Shown piece by piece: positions 1 through 6,872 of a DNA stretch of 10,738 nucleotides. Origin of the DNA: an uncultured Collinsella sp. (GTDB lineage Bacteria; Actinomycetota; Coriobacteriia; Coriobacteriales; Coriobacteriaceae); NCBI GenBank assembly GCA_900551365.1, contig URVZ01000060.1, forward strand, positions 1-10,738, in the 5' to 3' direction. The notes under the pieces are model-generated. The model was not told where the DNA came from and searched no databases. It saw only the letters and a list, made by a program, of their open reading frames with translations. The position numbers and the translations under genes were made by a program. Position 1 is the stretch's first letter, and the number at the start of each line of letters is the position of its first letter.

Positions 1-12
1 CGCATAAAGAAA

Positions 13-46
13 GCCTCCCATTTCTCATGTCCAAGAAATGGGAGGC
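13..46 (-). terminator. Rho-independent terminator for the minus-strand gene at 77-1168
   Basis: A perfect 13-bp inverted repeat (arms 13-25 and 34-46, sequence GCCTCCCATTTCT and its complement) encloses an 8-base loop. Read on the minus strand, the stem is followed at once by TTTCTTTATG, a T-rich tract, and it lies about 30 bases past the stop codon of the gene ending at 77. This is the layout of an intrinsic terminator. On the plus strand the stem is followed by AGTTCAG, so termination in that direction is not supported. Confidence 0.9.
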
Positions 47-76
47 AGTTCAGTGGGGCGGGCCTTGCTGTTGCGG

Positions 77-1168
77 CTAGCGTTTCTTTCCGCGGAAGAA
101 AAAGCCGTGCAGTGACGGCTTGAGGCCGCGGTTGGCGCGATGCTCCTCGACGCGCTCGTGGATCGAAGCGACGCGCTCGATGACTTCGTCGGGAATCGGC
201 ACATCGGGATTCATGTTCTCGACTTGGCTGACCTCGGCGGCGGCGACCTGGTCGATAATGGGCACGTCGTCGCGCGAGATGACAGGTGTGGCGTCTTCCT
301 TCATCTTGCGATAACGCTGCATCATGTCGGTCTGTAGCTGCTGGGCCGAAGGCGGTGTCCAGATGATGGCGTTGGCGCCGGCGGCGATGGTCTCGCGAAT
401 GCTCTCGGGCGTCTTGCCGCCCGGCGCGATAAGCGGCAGGTTGGGATAGTGCTCGCGCAGCTCGCGTAGGACCTGGGGCGTGTTCTTGCCGGCGGCGATG
501 TTGAGAATCTTGGCTCCAGCGCGCACCTTGGCGTGGGCATCGTCGTCGCAGCGAACGACCGTGGCGATGACGGGGATGTCGGCGATGTTGGTGATGTGCT
601 CGACCATCTCGGCAGTAGCGGGGGAGTTGACCACGCAGCCCGCCGCGCCCTGCATCTCGGAGACGGCTGCCATCTGCACGGAGCGCTTACCGGTCGTAGT
701 TCCGCCACCCACGCCTACAAAGACCGGGCACTCGGCGACGGTCAGCAGCGCTTGCGTAATGGCGGGCTGCGGCGTGAAAGGGTAGACCGCAAAGACGGCG
801 TCGGCGTTGGAGTTGCGGATAACCGCGACATCGGTGGTGTAAATGAGCGACTTGATGCGTCGGCCAAAGAGCGTGAAGCCGCTGGCCTCCTCGATCTCGT
901 CGGGCATGCGAAGGGCAGCCTTGCGCAGGCGTCCGTCGATGGGCAGGGGCTCCATAGGGAGCAGGCCGTTGGGCGTGACGGCTACTTGGGGCTCGGTGAA
1001 CTCGTCTGCAAGCTCGACCTCGGAAAAATCGACCGAGGCGACGATGTCCTCGTGCACCTCGGCGGGCACATCGATGGGAGCTTGGTCGTTTGCCGCCGCA
1101 GGCGTGTCGAAGGAGCTGGTGCCGACGAAGGCGTCGACGCGCTCATTTAGATCGTTGAGGGTATCCAT
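77..1168 (-). CDS. TIM-barrel-like protein of unknown function with acidic N-terminal extension
   Basis: This encodes 363 residues and I do not recognise a named function. Residues about 100-290 look like an alpha/beta barrel of the ribulose-phosphate-binding type. They show alternating hydrophobic strands and helices, a glycine- and threonine-rich turn (VGVGGGTTTGKR, 151-162), and near the end a GG-x-TPESIRETIAAGA segment (250-265) resembling the phosphate-binding turn and helix of KDPG-aldolase or epimerase-like barrels. Residues 1-75 are acidic and low in complexity. Residues 295-363 form a charged tail ending in FFFRGKKR. The start at 1168 has only a weak Shine-Dalgarno sequence, but the next internal ATG (residue 72) has none. 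A TAGAAT box ends nine bases upstream of the start, so a leaderless or near-leaderless transcript is possible. It is a single gene with its own terminator. The fold assignment is inferred from sequence pattern only; similar proteins are often annotated loosely as hydrolases. Confidence 0.75.
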   Translation of the reverse strand: MDTLNDLNERVDAFVGTSSFDTPAAANDQAPIDVPAEVHEDIVASVDFSEVELADEFTEPQVAVTPNGLLPMEPLPIDGRLRKAALRMPDEIEEASGFTLFGRRIKSLIYTTDVAVIRNSNADAVFAVYPFTPQPAITQALLTVAECPVFVGVGGGTTTGKRSVQMAAVSEMQGAAGCVVNSPATAEMVEHITNIADIPVIATVVRCDDDAHAKVRAGAKILNIAAGKNTPQVLRELREHYPNLPLIAPGGKTPESIRETIAAGANAIIWTPPSAQQLQTDMMQRYRKMKEDATPVISRDDVPIIDQVAAAEVSQVENMNPDVPIPDEVIERVASIHERVEEHRANRGLKPSLHGFFFRGKKR

Positions 1169-1177
1169 GGAGGCTCG

Positions 1178-1183
1178 ATTCTA
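1178..1183 (-). promoter_or_regulatory. Possible -10 box of the TIM-barrel-like gene
   Basis: The minus strand reads TAGAAT here (5 of 6 matches to TATAAT), ending nine bases before the ATG at 1168. That places the predicted transcript start at or next to the start codon, in keeping with the weak Shine-Dalgarno sequence. No convincing -35 element is seen at 16-18 bases spacing. Confidence 0.35.
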
Positions 1184-1321
1184 TGTGATGATGGCCGGCG
1201 CGATGCAGCCGGAATTGCGAATGCTAAATCGTTTGACGAGTTGATTTTTCCCCGCCGCGCCATCCGTTAGACCGAAGGGCCGGCGAACGTGAAGGAGCTG
1301 TGGTGGCGGGTATCGAGGTGC

Positions 1322-1327
1322 TATCTT
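1322..1327 (+). promoter_or_regulatory. Possible -10 box of the small membrane protein gene
   Basis: TATCTT lies 32 bases before the start codon at 1360, which would give a leader of about 26 bases carrying the Shine-Dalgarno sequence. It is preceded by GC, and a similar GCTATCCTA context appears before the gene at 5001. No good -35 hexamer is visible. Confidence 0.3.
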
Positions 1328-1359
1328 GAAAGCCCCGTTTAAAAGAGAGGTGACGCGGT

Positions 1360-1530
1360 ATGGAATTGACAGCAATGTTTGGCTCGATCGGCCTCTGTGT
1401 GGCCGCAATCGTTGCCGCCGCGGTCATCTACTTTGTGGTCACGGCCATTAAGGGCAAAAGGGCCGAACGCAAGGAGCGCGCGATGCTTAAACAACATCGC
1501 GACCAGCAGGGCAAACGCGCACAGAGATAG
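1360..1530 (+). CDS. Small single-pass membrane protein, 56 residues
   Basis: The reading frame runs from ATG at 1360 to TAG at 1528-1530. It begins MELTAMFGSIGL and has one hydrophobic segment at about residues 7-30 (alanine-, valine- and isoleucine-rich, ending VVTAI). A strongly basic, hydrophilic tail (31-56, GKRAERKER and onward) follows, so by the positive-inside rule the tail should be cytoplasmic. A clear Shine-Dalgarno sequence, GAGAGGTGA, precedes the start by about seven bases. Codon use is GC-rich like the neighbours. It converges on the methyltransferase gene with 24 bases between the two stop codons. Function is unknown; small proteins of this shape often bind membrane complexes, but nothing here indicates a partner. 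Confidence 0.72.
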   Translation: MELTAMFGSIGLCVAAIVAAAVIYFVVTAIKGKRAERKERAMLKQHRDQQGKRAQR

Positions 1531-1554
1531 CTTGTTGAGTTTTGGATCCGTGCG

Positions 1555-2658
1555 CTAGCTGCGTTTTCGGATCAGGGCAATGTAGAAGCCCTCAAAGTCG
1601 CGGCTAGGCGGAATGGTGAGCGTGCCGGGCAGGCCGTTGGCGATGGCCGCTACCTGACCCGCGGCAATGGCTTCGGTCAGAGCGTTGGACTCGATGCGCG
1701 GCTCCTCACCAGCTTCCTGGGTGCGTCGTGCTTCACTTTCGCTTGGCGTGCCGTCGAGGGGGATGAGCTCGCAGTCCATATGCTTGTCGAGGGCCTCTTG
1801 CAGGGCGTCCTCGTTTTCCTGCGGCAAGATCGAACAGGTCGAATAGACGAGCGTGCCGCCCGGTTTGAGGGCACCCATGGCGCGGTCCAGAAGTGCTCGC
1901 TGCGAGCGGGCGCACTTGCTCAGCAACTGCTCGGTGAGGCCGCGCAGGCTTTTCTCGTTGCCACTGATGACGGTGCCCGTGCCGGTGCAGGGAGCGTCGA
2001 GCAGGATGCGGTCAAAGCGGAAGAACTCGTCGAGCTCGCGTGCGTCGATGCGCATGACGGGCACGTTTTTGGCACCTTGGCGGTGGAGGTTGGACTCAAG
2101 CTTTTCGGCGCGGGGAATGCTCATCTCGCAGGCCGTGAGGTGTGCCTGGCCCTGGGTGAGGGCGGCGATCTGCGTCGTCTTGCCGCCAGGGGCTGCGCAC
2201 ATGTCCAGGATGTCCTCGCCTGCCTGGGCGCCCAGGACCAACGGCGGCATCATGGACGACAGGCTCTGCAGATAGATCTTGCCGTCGCGGTAGATGTCGA
2301 GATCCCACAGATCGGAAACCTGGGCCTCGGGCAGGATAAAGGCGTCCGGGTACCAGGCGACGGGGCTGTGGGCGATGCCAGCGGCATCGAGCGCCGCAGC
2401 GATGTCCTCGGCGGTTGCCTTGAGCGTGTTGGCGCGCAGTGTGACCGGGCGTGTGACCGCGGCGCCGAAGCCCTCGATCATGAGCTCGGCATCGGCGGGC
2501 GCATAGGCGCCGGCGACCGTATCGACCATAAAGCACGGCAGGTCGGCGGCGGAGTGTTGGGCGGCAAGCTGGTCGGAAAGCTCGGTGGAGGCAAACTGCC
2601 TAAGCTTGAGCTCGGGCTTAACCTGCTTTTTCTGCTTACGACGACGCGGCTTGGACAT
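1555..2658 (-). CDS. RsmB/NOP-family SAM-dependent RNA cytosine-C5 methyltransferase
   Basis: This 367-residue protein is a NOL1/NOP2/Sun-type enzyme that transfers a methyl group from S-adenosylmethionine to C5 of a cytosine in rRNA or tRNA, in the cytoplasm. The SAM-binding motif DMCAAPGGKT is at 152-161. The motif IV cysteine is in DAPCTGTG (C224), and the motif VI nucleophile cysteine is in STCS (C275). The family-typical ending DFEGFYIALIRK is at 354-365. The N-terminus (1-20) is very basic. There is no NusB-like N-terminal domain as in RsmB and no long C-terminal domain as in E. coli RsmF, so the exact target base cannot be read from the sequence. The Shine-Dalgarno sequence GGAAGGA lies about seven bases before the ATG. 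The gene is 59 bases downstream of the synthetase-like gene on the same strand and probably co-transcribed with it. Confidence 0.9.
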   Translation of the reverse strand: MSKPRRRKQKKQVKPELKLRQFASTELSDQLAAQHSAADLPCFMVDTVAGAYAPADAELMIEGFGAAVTRPVTLRANTLKATAEDIAAALDAAGIAHSPVAWYPDAFILPEAQVSDLWDLDIYRDGKIYLQSLSSMMPPLVLGAQAGEDILDMCAAPGGKTTQIAALTQGQAHLTACEMSIPRAEKLESNLHRQGAKNVPVMRIDARELDEFFRFDRILLDAPCTGTGTVISGNEKSLRGLTEQLLSKCARSQRALLDRAMGALKPGGTLVYSTCSILPQENEDALQEALDKHMDCELIPLDGTPSESEARRTQEAGEEPRIESNALTEAIAAGQVAAIANGLPGTLTIPPSRDFEGFYIALIRKRS

Positions 2659-2696
2659 CCGTCTTTCCTTCCCGTTCCAAATTGACTACTTTCCGG

Positions 2697-2716
2697 GCAC
2701 GCCGCTGCTGGCGTGC
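2697..2716 (-). other. GC-rich hairpin between synthetase-like and methyltransferase genes
   Basis: A 7-bp perfect stem (2697-2703 with 2710-2716, GCACGCC and complement) and a 6-base loop begin one base after the stop codon of the upstream gene. No T-tract follows on the minus strand (CCGGAAAG), so it is not a standard terminator. It may stabilise the upstream message end or partly attenuate read-through into the methyltransferase gene. Confidence 0.5.
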
Positions 2717-2717
2717 T

Positions 2718-4868
2718 TTAGTACTGGCTCTCGTGCTTGCTAAAGAAGTCGAAGCGCGGGGGCAGCGGCTTCACGCGGTGCTCGCCGGGCTTCTCGCCCA
2801 GGCTCTCCACAAACTCATCCGTGGAGGCAAAGATGTTATCCCAGCTAAAGAAGGCGACCGGGTCAACGTCGAAGTACTCGCAGATGAGCTCGCAGCCGGC
2901 CGGCACGATGCCGTGCATGAGCACGGTCGCTACGCGCAGCTCGGTAAAGGCGTCGACGAGGGCCTGCGTCATGGCGGCGTTGGCCGGCTCGCCCTCGAGC
3001 TTGTTGGCGGCCTTGGAGGCATCGCTCCAGCGCTTGTTGGCGGCGCGCAGGTAGTCGTCGCACACAGCGAGCGCTCGGTGCGTCTCGAACTTGTACATGG
3101 CCTGCTCAAAGGCGAGGGCCGCCTGCTGGGCGGCTTCGACCACGGTGTCAGAAGCGGCACCGGCGGGGATGCAACCGTTGCGATAGGGACTCTCGTCGCC
3201 CTCCTTGACGGCGACGCCGTAGAAGCAGCTGCGGGCCAGGCGGTTGAACACGCCGGTCAGCAGCGCGCTCTCCTTAAGGGCGGGGTCGATAACGCGCTTG
3301 TCGTCGCAGGCGCGCACCTCGTTGCCGTCCTTGTCCTTGCCGGTCACGCGCGTGTCGTAGGCCTTGGGGCTAAAGCTCACCGGCTTCTCGGACAGGCCGA
3401 GCGACAGCCAATGCGCGCGCATCTGCTCGCAGGTGTAGTGGTTGAGCAGGTCGTCTGCCGGCGGGGGAGGAGTCTGCGAGGACGAGCTGGCCTTTTTGCC
3501 CATGTAGAGCAGGTGGTAGCAGGCGCTGACGGTGCTCTGCGTGAGGTTCCAGCCTAGGGCCTCCCACATGGCGGTCTGCGCGATGCAGTAGAAGTAGATG
3601 TTGTCCTGACCGATAAACTGGTAGATCTGAGCGTCGTCAGAGCACCACCAGTCGCGCCAGTCGAGCGAGCTGTGCTGGTAGGTGGGCGCGGGCACCTGCG
3701 TGGAGTCGGCAGCGGGCTCGCCCATGAGGGCGGCATCCTGGGCGGCGACGCCCTCGGTCACGCCGGCGGCCTTGGCATCGCGCGCGAGCACGGTACGCGT
3801 ATAGCTGATGGGCGCCCACAGGCTCTCGGGCCAGCACCAGCAGGTGACGTCGGAGACGCCATCGACCTCGGGCACCGGAACGCCCCAGTCGATGTTGCCG
3901 GTGATGCGGAAGGGCACGAGCGCCTTGCCGCTGCGGAAGCGCACGCCGCCGTTGGCGAGCACCGCATGGGCGTCGTCGCGCTCCTTCCAGCTGGGGAAGG
4001 TGACGGTAAAGCTGCTCTTGTTGCCCTCGGGCTCCAGCACGGTGTGCTCAGGAAGCTGATCCTCGACGGCATCGAAGGCCTCGCGGAACTTGTTCTGGAT
4101 GTAGAGCTGGGCCGGCAGCAGCCACTCCTCCATGGTCTTGGAGACCACGGAGCGAACCTGCGGGTTCTGGGCGAGCTTGGCGGTATAGGTCTTCATAAAG
4201 TCGAGGTAGGCCGGCAGGTCGAAGTAGAGGTTGTCGACCGGGCGCAGCTCGGGCACCTCGCCGGTGAGCTGGCTCTTGGGCGCGATGAGCTCCTCGGGCT
4301 CAAACTGGTGGCCCAGATCGCACTCGTCGGCATAAGCCTTCTCGGACTTGCAGCCCTGGATGGGGCAGCGGCCGATCACCTGACGGCCGTTGAGGAACGT
4401 GCCGGCCTTGGCATCGTAGAACTGCAGCGTGGAGCGCTTGGAGATGGTGCCCTGCTCGTGCAGGCGCTTGATAATCTCGGCGGTCACCTCGTTGTGGATC
4501 TGGGCCGCCGGCTCAAGGCCCGAGCCACCGTAGATGTCGCAGCTGATGTTGTAGTTGTTGAGGGTCGCGGCCTGGCGGGAGTGATTGGACTCGACATACT
4601 CGCCGATGGACTTATCGTAGCCTTCGTTTTCCTTGAGCTTGCGGTAGCTCTCCATGATGGGCGAGCCGTAGCAGTCGGTGCCCGAGGTGAAGATGACGTT
4701 CTCGCGGCCCAGACGGTCGCGCAGGAAGCGGGCGAAGAAGTCGGCAGGGACAAAGACGCCGCCAACGTGGCCAAAGTGAAGGCCCTTGTTGCCGTAGGGC
4801 TCGCCGGCGGTAACGATGGCGCGGCGAGGCCAGCTGGGACGGTCGTTCATGGAGTATTTTGATGCCAT
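2718..4868 (-). CDS. Methionyl-tRNA-synthetase-like class I aminoacyl-tRNA synthetase
   Basis: This 716-residue class I synthetase most resembles MetRS, which charges tRNA-Met with methionine using ATP in the cytosol. The HIGH motif is HFGH (31-34). A zinc-knuckle-like insert in the connective peptide has C168, C173, C183 and H187. The MetRS-like strands GNIDWGVPVP (324-333) and YQFIGQDNIYF (416-426) follow. The position of the KMSKS loop reads GKKASSSSQ (457-465), a marked departure from the canonical motif. Residues 535-716 are a helical anticodon-binding-type region. A proline/alanine-rich linker sits near 365-400. The start at 4868 is chosen because AAGGAG precedes it; the upstream in-frame ATG at 4961 would add 31 residues unlike the family. 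The gene symbol is withheld because it could be a second, divergent MetRS or a paralogue of changed specificity. Coverage of the catalytic core looks complete and no frameshift is seen. Confidence 0.85.
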   Translation of the reverse strand: MASKYSMNDRPSWPRRAIVTAGEPYGNKGLHFGHVGGVFVPADFFARFLRDRLGRENVIFTSGTDCYGSPIMESYRKLKENEGYDKSIGEYVESNHSRQAATLNNYNISCDIYGGSGLEPAAQIHNEVTAEIIKRLHEQGTISKRSTLQFYDAKAGTFLNGRQVIGRCPIQGCKSEKAYADECDLGHQFEPEELIAPKSQLTGEVPELRPVDNLYFDLPAYLDFMKTYTAKLAQNPQVRSVVSKTMEEWLLPAQLYIQNKFREAFDAVEDQLPEHTVLEPEGNKSSFTVTFPSWKERDDAHAVLANGGVRFRSGKALVPFRITGNIDWGVPVPEVDGVSDVTCWCWPESLWAPISYTRTVLARDAKAAGVTEGVAAQDAALMGEPAADSTQVPAPTYQHSSLDWRDWWCSDDAQIYQFIGQDNIYFYCIAQTAMWEALGWNLTQSTVSACYHLLYMGKKASSSSQTPPPPADDLLNHYTCEQMRAHWLSLGLSEKPVSFSPKAYDTRVTGKDKDGNEVRACDDKRVIDPALKESALLTGVFNRLARSCFYGVAVKEGDESPYRNGCIPAGAASDTVVEAAQQAALAFEQAMYKFETHRALAVCDDYLRAANKRWSDASKAANKLEGEPANAAMTQALVDAFTELRVATVLMHGIVPAGCELICEYFDVDPVAFFSWDNIFASTDEFVESLGEKPGEHRVKPLPPRFDFFSKHESQY

Positions 4869-4949
4869 GGGACTCCTTCGCATATGGTGAGAGCGCGGCC
4901 GGGCGCAAGGCTTGGCGACGCGGTGGTCAATTCGTGCATATCGTTCGAC

Positions 4950-4958
4950 ATTATCGCA
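4950..4958 (-). promoter_or_regulatory. Extended -10 promoter of the synthetase-like gene
   Basis: The minus strand reads TGCGATAAT, an extended -10 element (TG-N plus GATAAT, one mismatch to TATAAT). The predicted transcript start near 4943 gives a leader of about 75 bases to the start at 4868. No clear -35 element is present, which is tolerated by extended -10 promoters. Confidence 0.5.
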
Positions 4959-4986
4959 CATGCGGACGGGTACGTGGCAGGGGCGC

Positions 4987-4992
4987 TATCCT
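4987..4992 (+). promoter_or_regulatory. -10 box directly before the DUF3267-like gene; possible leaderless start
   Basis: TATCCT ends eight bases before the ATG at 5001 and no Shine-Dalgarno sequence lies between them. Transcription would therefore begin at or within a base or two of the start codon. The -35 region is not consensus-like. Confidence 0.4.
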
Positions 4993-5000
4993 AAGATGCT

Positions 5001-5567
5001 ATGAATGAGATTTCCAACATACATGCGTTTGAGGACGAGGATTTTCTGCACGCTTGCTTCGTGTGGGGGATGGTCGTAGCCGGCGTGTTTGCCGTGTGCC
5101 TGGTGCCGGTGTTTATGCTGCTGGGCGGGCCTGCGGATCTGGATGCGGCTGACGCGGGTGGCTGGATGGCTGCCGTGGGCTGGATAGTCGGCTTGGCTGC
5201 GATCTCAATGGCGTCGTTCGCCGTGCACGAGCTGGTGCACGGTGTGTTTTTTAAGCTGCTGGCGCCTGCGGGCGCGAAGGTGACCTTTGGGGCGAATCGC
5301 GAGACGGCGATGATCTATGCCTGCGCCGAGGGCGTTGTGTATTCGCGCCGGCGGTACATGGCGGTTTGCCTGGCGCCGACGGTTGTTGTGACGACAGCGT
5401 TTACCCTGGGGTTTGTGTTTTCGGGCTATCCACTGCTGTGCTACCTGGCGGCCGGCTTGCATTTGTCGGGCTGTGTGGGCGACTGGTATTACGTGCGGAC
5501 CATTTTGCGCGACCGCCGCATTGTCGCCTGCGAAGATACGTCCTTTGGCGTGCGCTTTTTTGGGTGA
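5001..5567 (+). CDS. DUF3267-like integral membrane zincin (putative metalloprotease)
   Basis: This is a 188-residue membrane protein with about four hydrophobic segments (roughly 17-42, 56-75, 120-140 and 143-158). The zinc-binding signature HELVH (H76, E77, H80) sits at the end of the second segment. A second conserved patch, HLSGCVGD (154-161), offers D161 as a possible third metal ligand. This layout matches the DUF3267 family of predicted membrane zincins; substrates are not established and the family assignment is from recognition of the motif pattern. The gene lacks a Shine-Dalgarno sequence and has a -10 box almost touching the start codon. It lies 10 bases upstream of queH and is probably co-transcribed with it, although no functional link to queuosine synthesis is evident. 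Confidence 0.8.
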   Translation: MNEISNIHAFEDEDFLHACFVWGMVVAGVFAVCLVPVFMLLGGPADLDAADAGGWMAAVGWIVGLAAISMASFAVHELVHGVFFKLLAPAGAKVTFGANRETAMIYACAEGVVYSRRRYMAVCLAPTVVVTTAFTLGFVFSGYPLLCYLAAGLHLSGCVGDWYYVRTILRDRRIVACEDTSFGVRFFG

Positions 5568-5577
5568 GGAGATGTCG

Positions 5578-6153
5578 ATGAAGTCGTTGTTGCTGCATGC
5601 GTGCTGTGCACCATGCTCGCTTGAGCCGGTTCGCCTGCTGCGCGAGGAGGGGTTTGAGCCCACGATTTGCTGGACCAACCCCAATATTCAACCGCGCGAT
5701 GAATGGCAGCGTCGCCTAGACGAGCTGCGCCGGTGGTGTGCCGATGGCGACATCGAGCTTATCGAGGCGGGGGAGGACCGTGAGCGCTGGGAGGCCGGCG
5801 TGGCACCGCTGGGCGCCGATCGGCCTCGTCGCTGTCGCGCGTGCTATGCCTTGCGCTTGGCCGAAGCGTGCCGCGTGGCCCAGGAGTGCGGGTTTGAGTT
5901 TGTGGGCACGACGCTTGCCGTCTCGCCGTATCAGTTGTTCGATACCTGCAATGATGTGCTTGAGCGCTTGGCGGCGGCACATGGGCTCACTCCGGTGAGT
6001 CGCGATTTTCGTCCGTATTACCCCGAGGCGACACGCCGTTCGCGCGAGCTGGGCATGTATCGGCAAAACTACTGCGGTTGCCGCTTCTCGGCTGTCGAGG
6101 CGGCCATGGACCGCGCCCGTATCCGCGACGAGCGCAAAGCCGCCAAAAAGTAG
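5578..6153 (+). CDS. queH: Epoxyqueuosine reductase QueH
   Basis: This 191-residue protein belongs to the QueH (former DUF208) family, which reduces epoxyqueuosine to queuosine in tRNA, the last step of queuosine synthesis, as a non-homologous replacement for QueG. The family's cysteine clusters are all present: HACCAPCS (C9, C10, C13), CRAC (C86, C89) and NYCGC (C166, C168). So are the signature segments TNPNIQP (34-40) and TTLAVSPYQ (111-119). I place the start at 5578 because GAGGAG ends six bases before it. The ATG at 5572 directly abuts that Shine-Dalgarno sequence and is too close, and longer upstream extensions overlap the preceding gene in another frame. The gap to the upstream membrane-protein gene is 10 bases, suggesting one transcript. 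No clear terminator follows in the 60 bases before the convergent regulator gene. Confidence 0.93.
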   Translation: MKSLLLHACCAPCSLEPVRLLREEGFEPTICWTNPNIQPRDEWQRRLDELRRWCADGDIELIEAGEDRERWEAGVAPLGADRPRRCRACYALRLAEACRVAQECGFEFVGTTLAVSPYQLFDTCNDVLERLAAAHGLTPVSRDFRPYYPEATRRSRELGMYRQNYCGCRFSAVEAAMDRARIRDERKAAKK

Positions 6154-6213
6154 TTCATTTGGGCTGGGGCCTTGAGCTGTCTGTGCGGTACGGTCGTTTT
6201 TGGGAAAGTCGAT

Positions 6214-6870
6214 TTAATTAAGCGTGTGATCGTGGCTCGCTTGATACCAAACGACGACTCCTATGATTCTAATCCTCCGTTTGTTAAACATCAGATCCGG
6301 ACTTGCTGTTGCATATGAATGGGACGACAGCACAATCATGTCGTTTCCTTCTGCAAATCGCCTAATTACCGGTGTTTTACCGTCTGCGAGCGCCAATACA
6401 GCACAGCCGTTCCAAGGCTTTGCGGTGGTATCGACAAGTAGTAAGCTGCCGGGAGGGTAAATGCGGGACATTTCGTCACCTTTGATTTTAACGAAAACGC
6501 TATGTGGGTGACGCTTGGCTACGTCTACGGGCGCGCAAGCATTTTGTTGGCTGTGCGTGATGCGGCGCTTTTGCGATTCGATATCGATGACGGGAAATGC
6601 GCCCTCCATTTCGTGGATAGCAGGGTCTTCGTCGGTGACGATTCTTTTATTTGCGAGCTTTACGGCCAAACCGTTTTCCTCGCCAACAAGTTCATCGCGG
6701 GTGCAACCGAAGAGCGCTTGTAACTTTTCAATATGGCGCTCACGGGGGGCATACCGACTTTTTTCCCAACGACAAACGGTCTCTTTAGATACCCCCAACA
6801 TCTCTGCAAGTTGCGCCTGACCAAGATGCTCCATGGTGCGGAGTTTACGAATATTTGCCCCGAAGCCCAT
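6214..6870 (-). CDS. Xre-family regulator with catalytically inactive S24 (LexA/CI-like) domain
   Basis: This 218-residue protein starts with a helix-turn-helix of the Xre/CI type (residues 6-60; core GQAQLAEMLGVSKETVCRWE, 17-36). It ends with an S24 peptidase-like beta-rich domain (about 122-205). In active members the nucleophile serine lies in GxSM; here the segment reads GDEMS (131-135), putting E133 at that position. The lysine of the usual VKR segment aligns with R170 in VIRRF. The protein should therefore not self-cleave, which suggests ligand sensing or dimerisation as the role of the domain. The start at 6870 is chosen over the ATG at 6903 because GAGAGGAT lies eight bases before it. 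That Shine-Dalgarno sequence is inside the end of the deiminase-like gene, whose stop is two bases upstream, so translation is probably coupled. GC is lower than in the housekeeping genes. A role in controlling the arginine deiminase locus is inferred from position. Confidence 0.85.
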   Translation of the reverse strand: MGFGANIRKLRTMEHLGQAQLAEMLGVSKETVCRWEKSRYAPRERHIEKLQALFGCTRDELVGEENGLAVKLANKRIVTDEDPAIHEMEGAFPVIDIESQKRRITHSQQNACAPVDVAKRHPHSVFVKIKGDEMSRIYPPGSLLLVDTTAKPWNGCAVLALADGKTPVIRRFAEGNDMIVLSSHSYATASPDLMFNKRRIRIIGVVVWYQASHDHTLN

Positions 6871-6872
6871 GG

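Noticed and set aside
533..1150. A 205-codon open frame on the plus strand inside the TIM-barrel-like gene
   Set aside because: It is a low-complexity reverse-frame shadow with no motif; the minus-strand gene has its own terminator and barrel-like pattern.
1780..2685. A 301-codon open frame on the plus strand opposite the methyltransferase gene
   Set aside because: It is antisense to a gene with intact SAM, PC and TC motifs, has no recognisable domain of its own, and reflects GC-rich codon bias.
3672..4862. A 396-codon open frame on the plus strand opposite the synthetase-like gene
   Set aside because: It lies antisense to a gene with clear class I synthetase motifs; its translation is a glycine/leucine/valine-rich shadow typical of the reverse frame of GC-rich genes, with no recognisable domain.
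4869..4961. N-terminal extension of the synthetase-like gene to the ATG at 4961
   Set aside because: The extra 31 residues do not look like a synthetase N-terminus and overlap the likely promoter; the ATG at 4868 has an AAGGAG ribosome-binding site.
6154..6213. Terminator between queH and the convergent regulator
   Set aside because: There is a T-run at 6197-6201, but I could find no stable stem directly before it on either strand.
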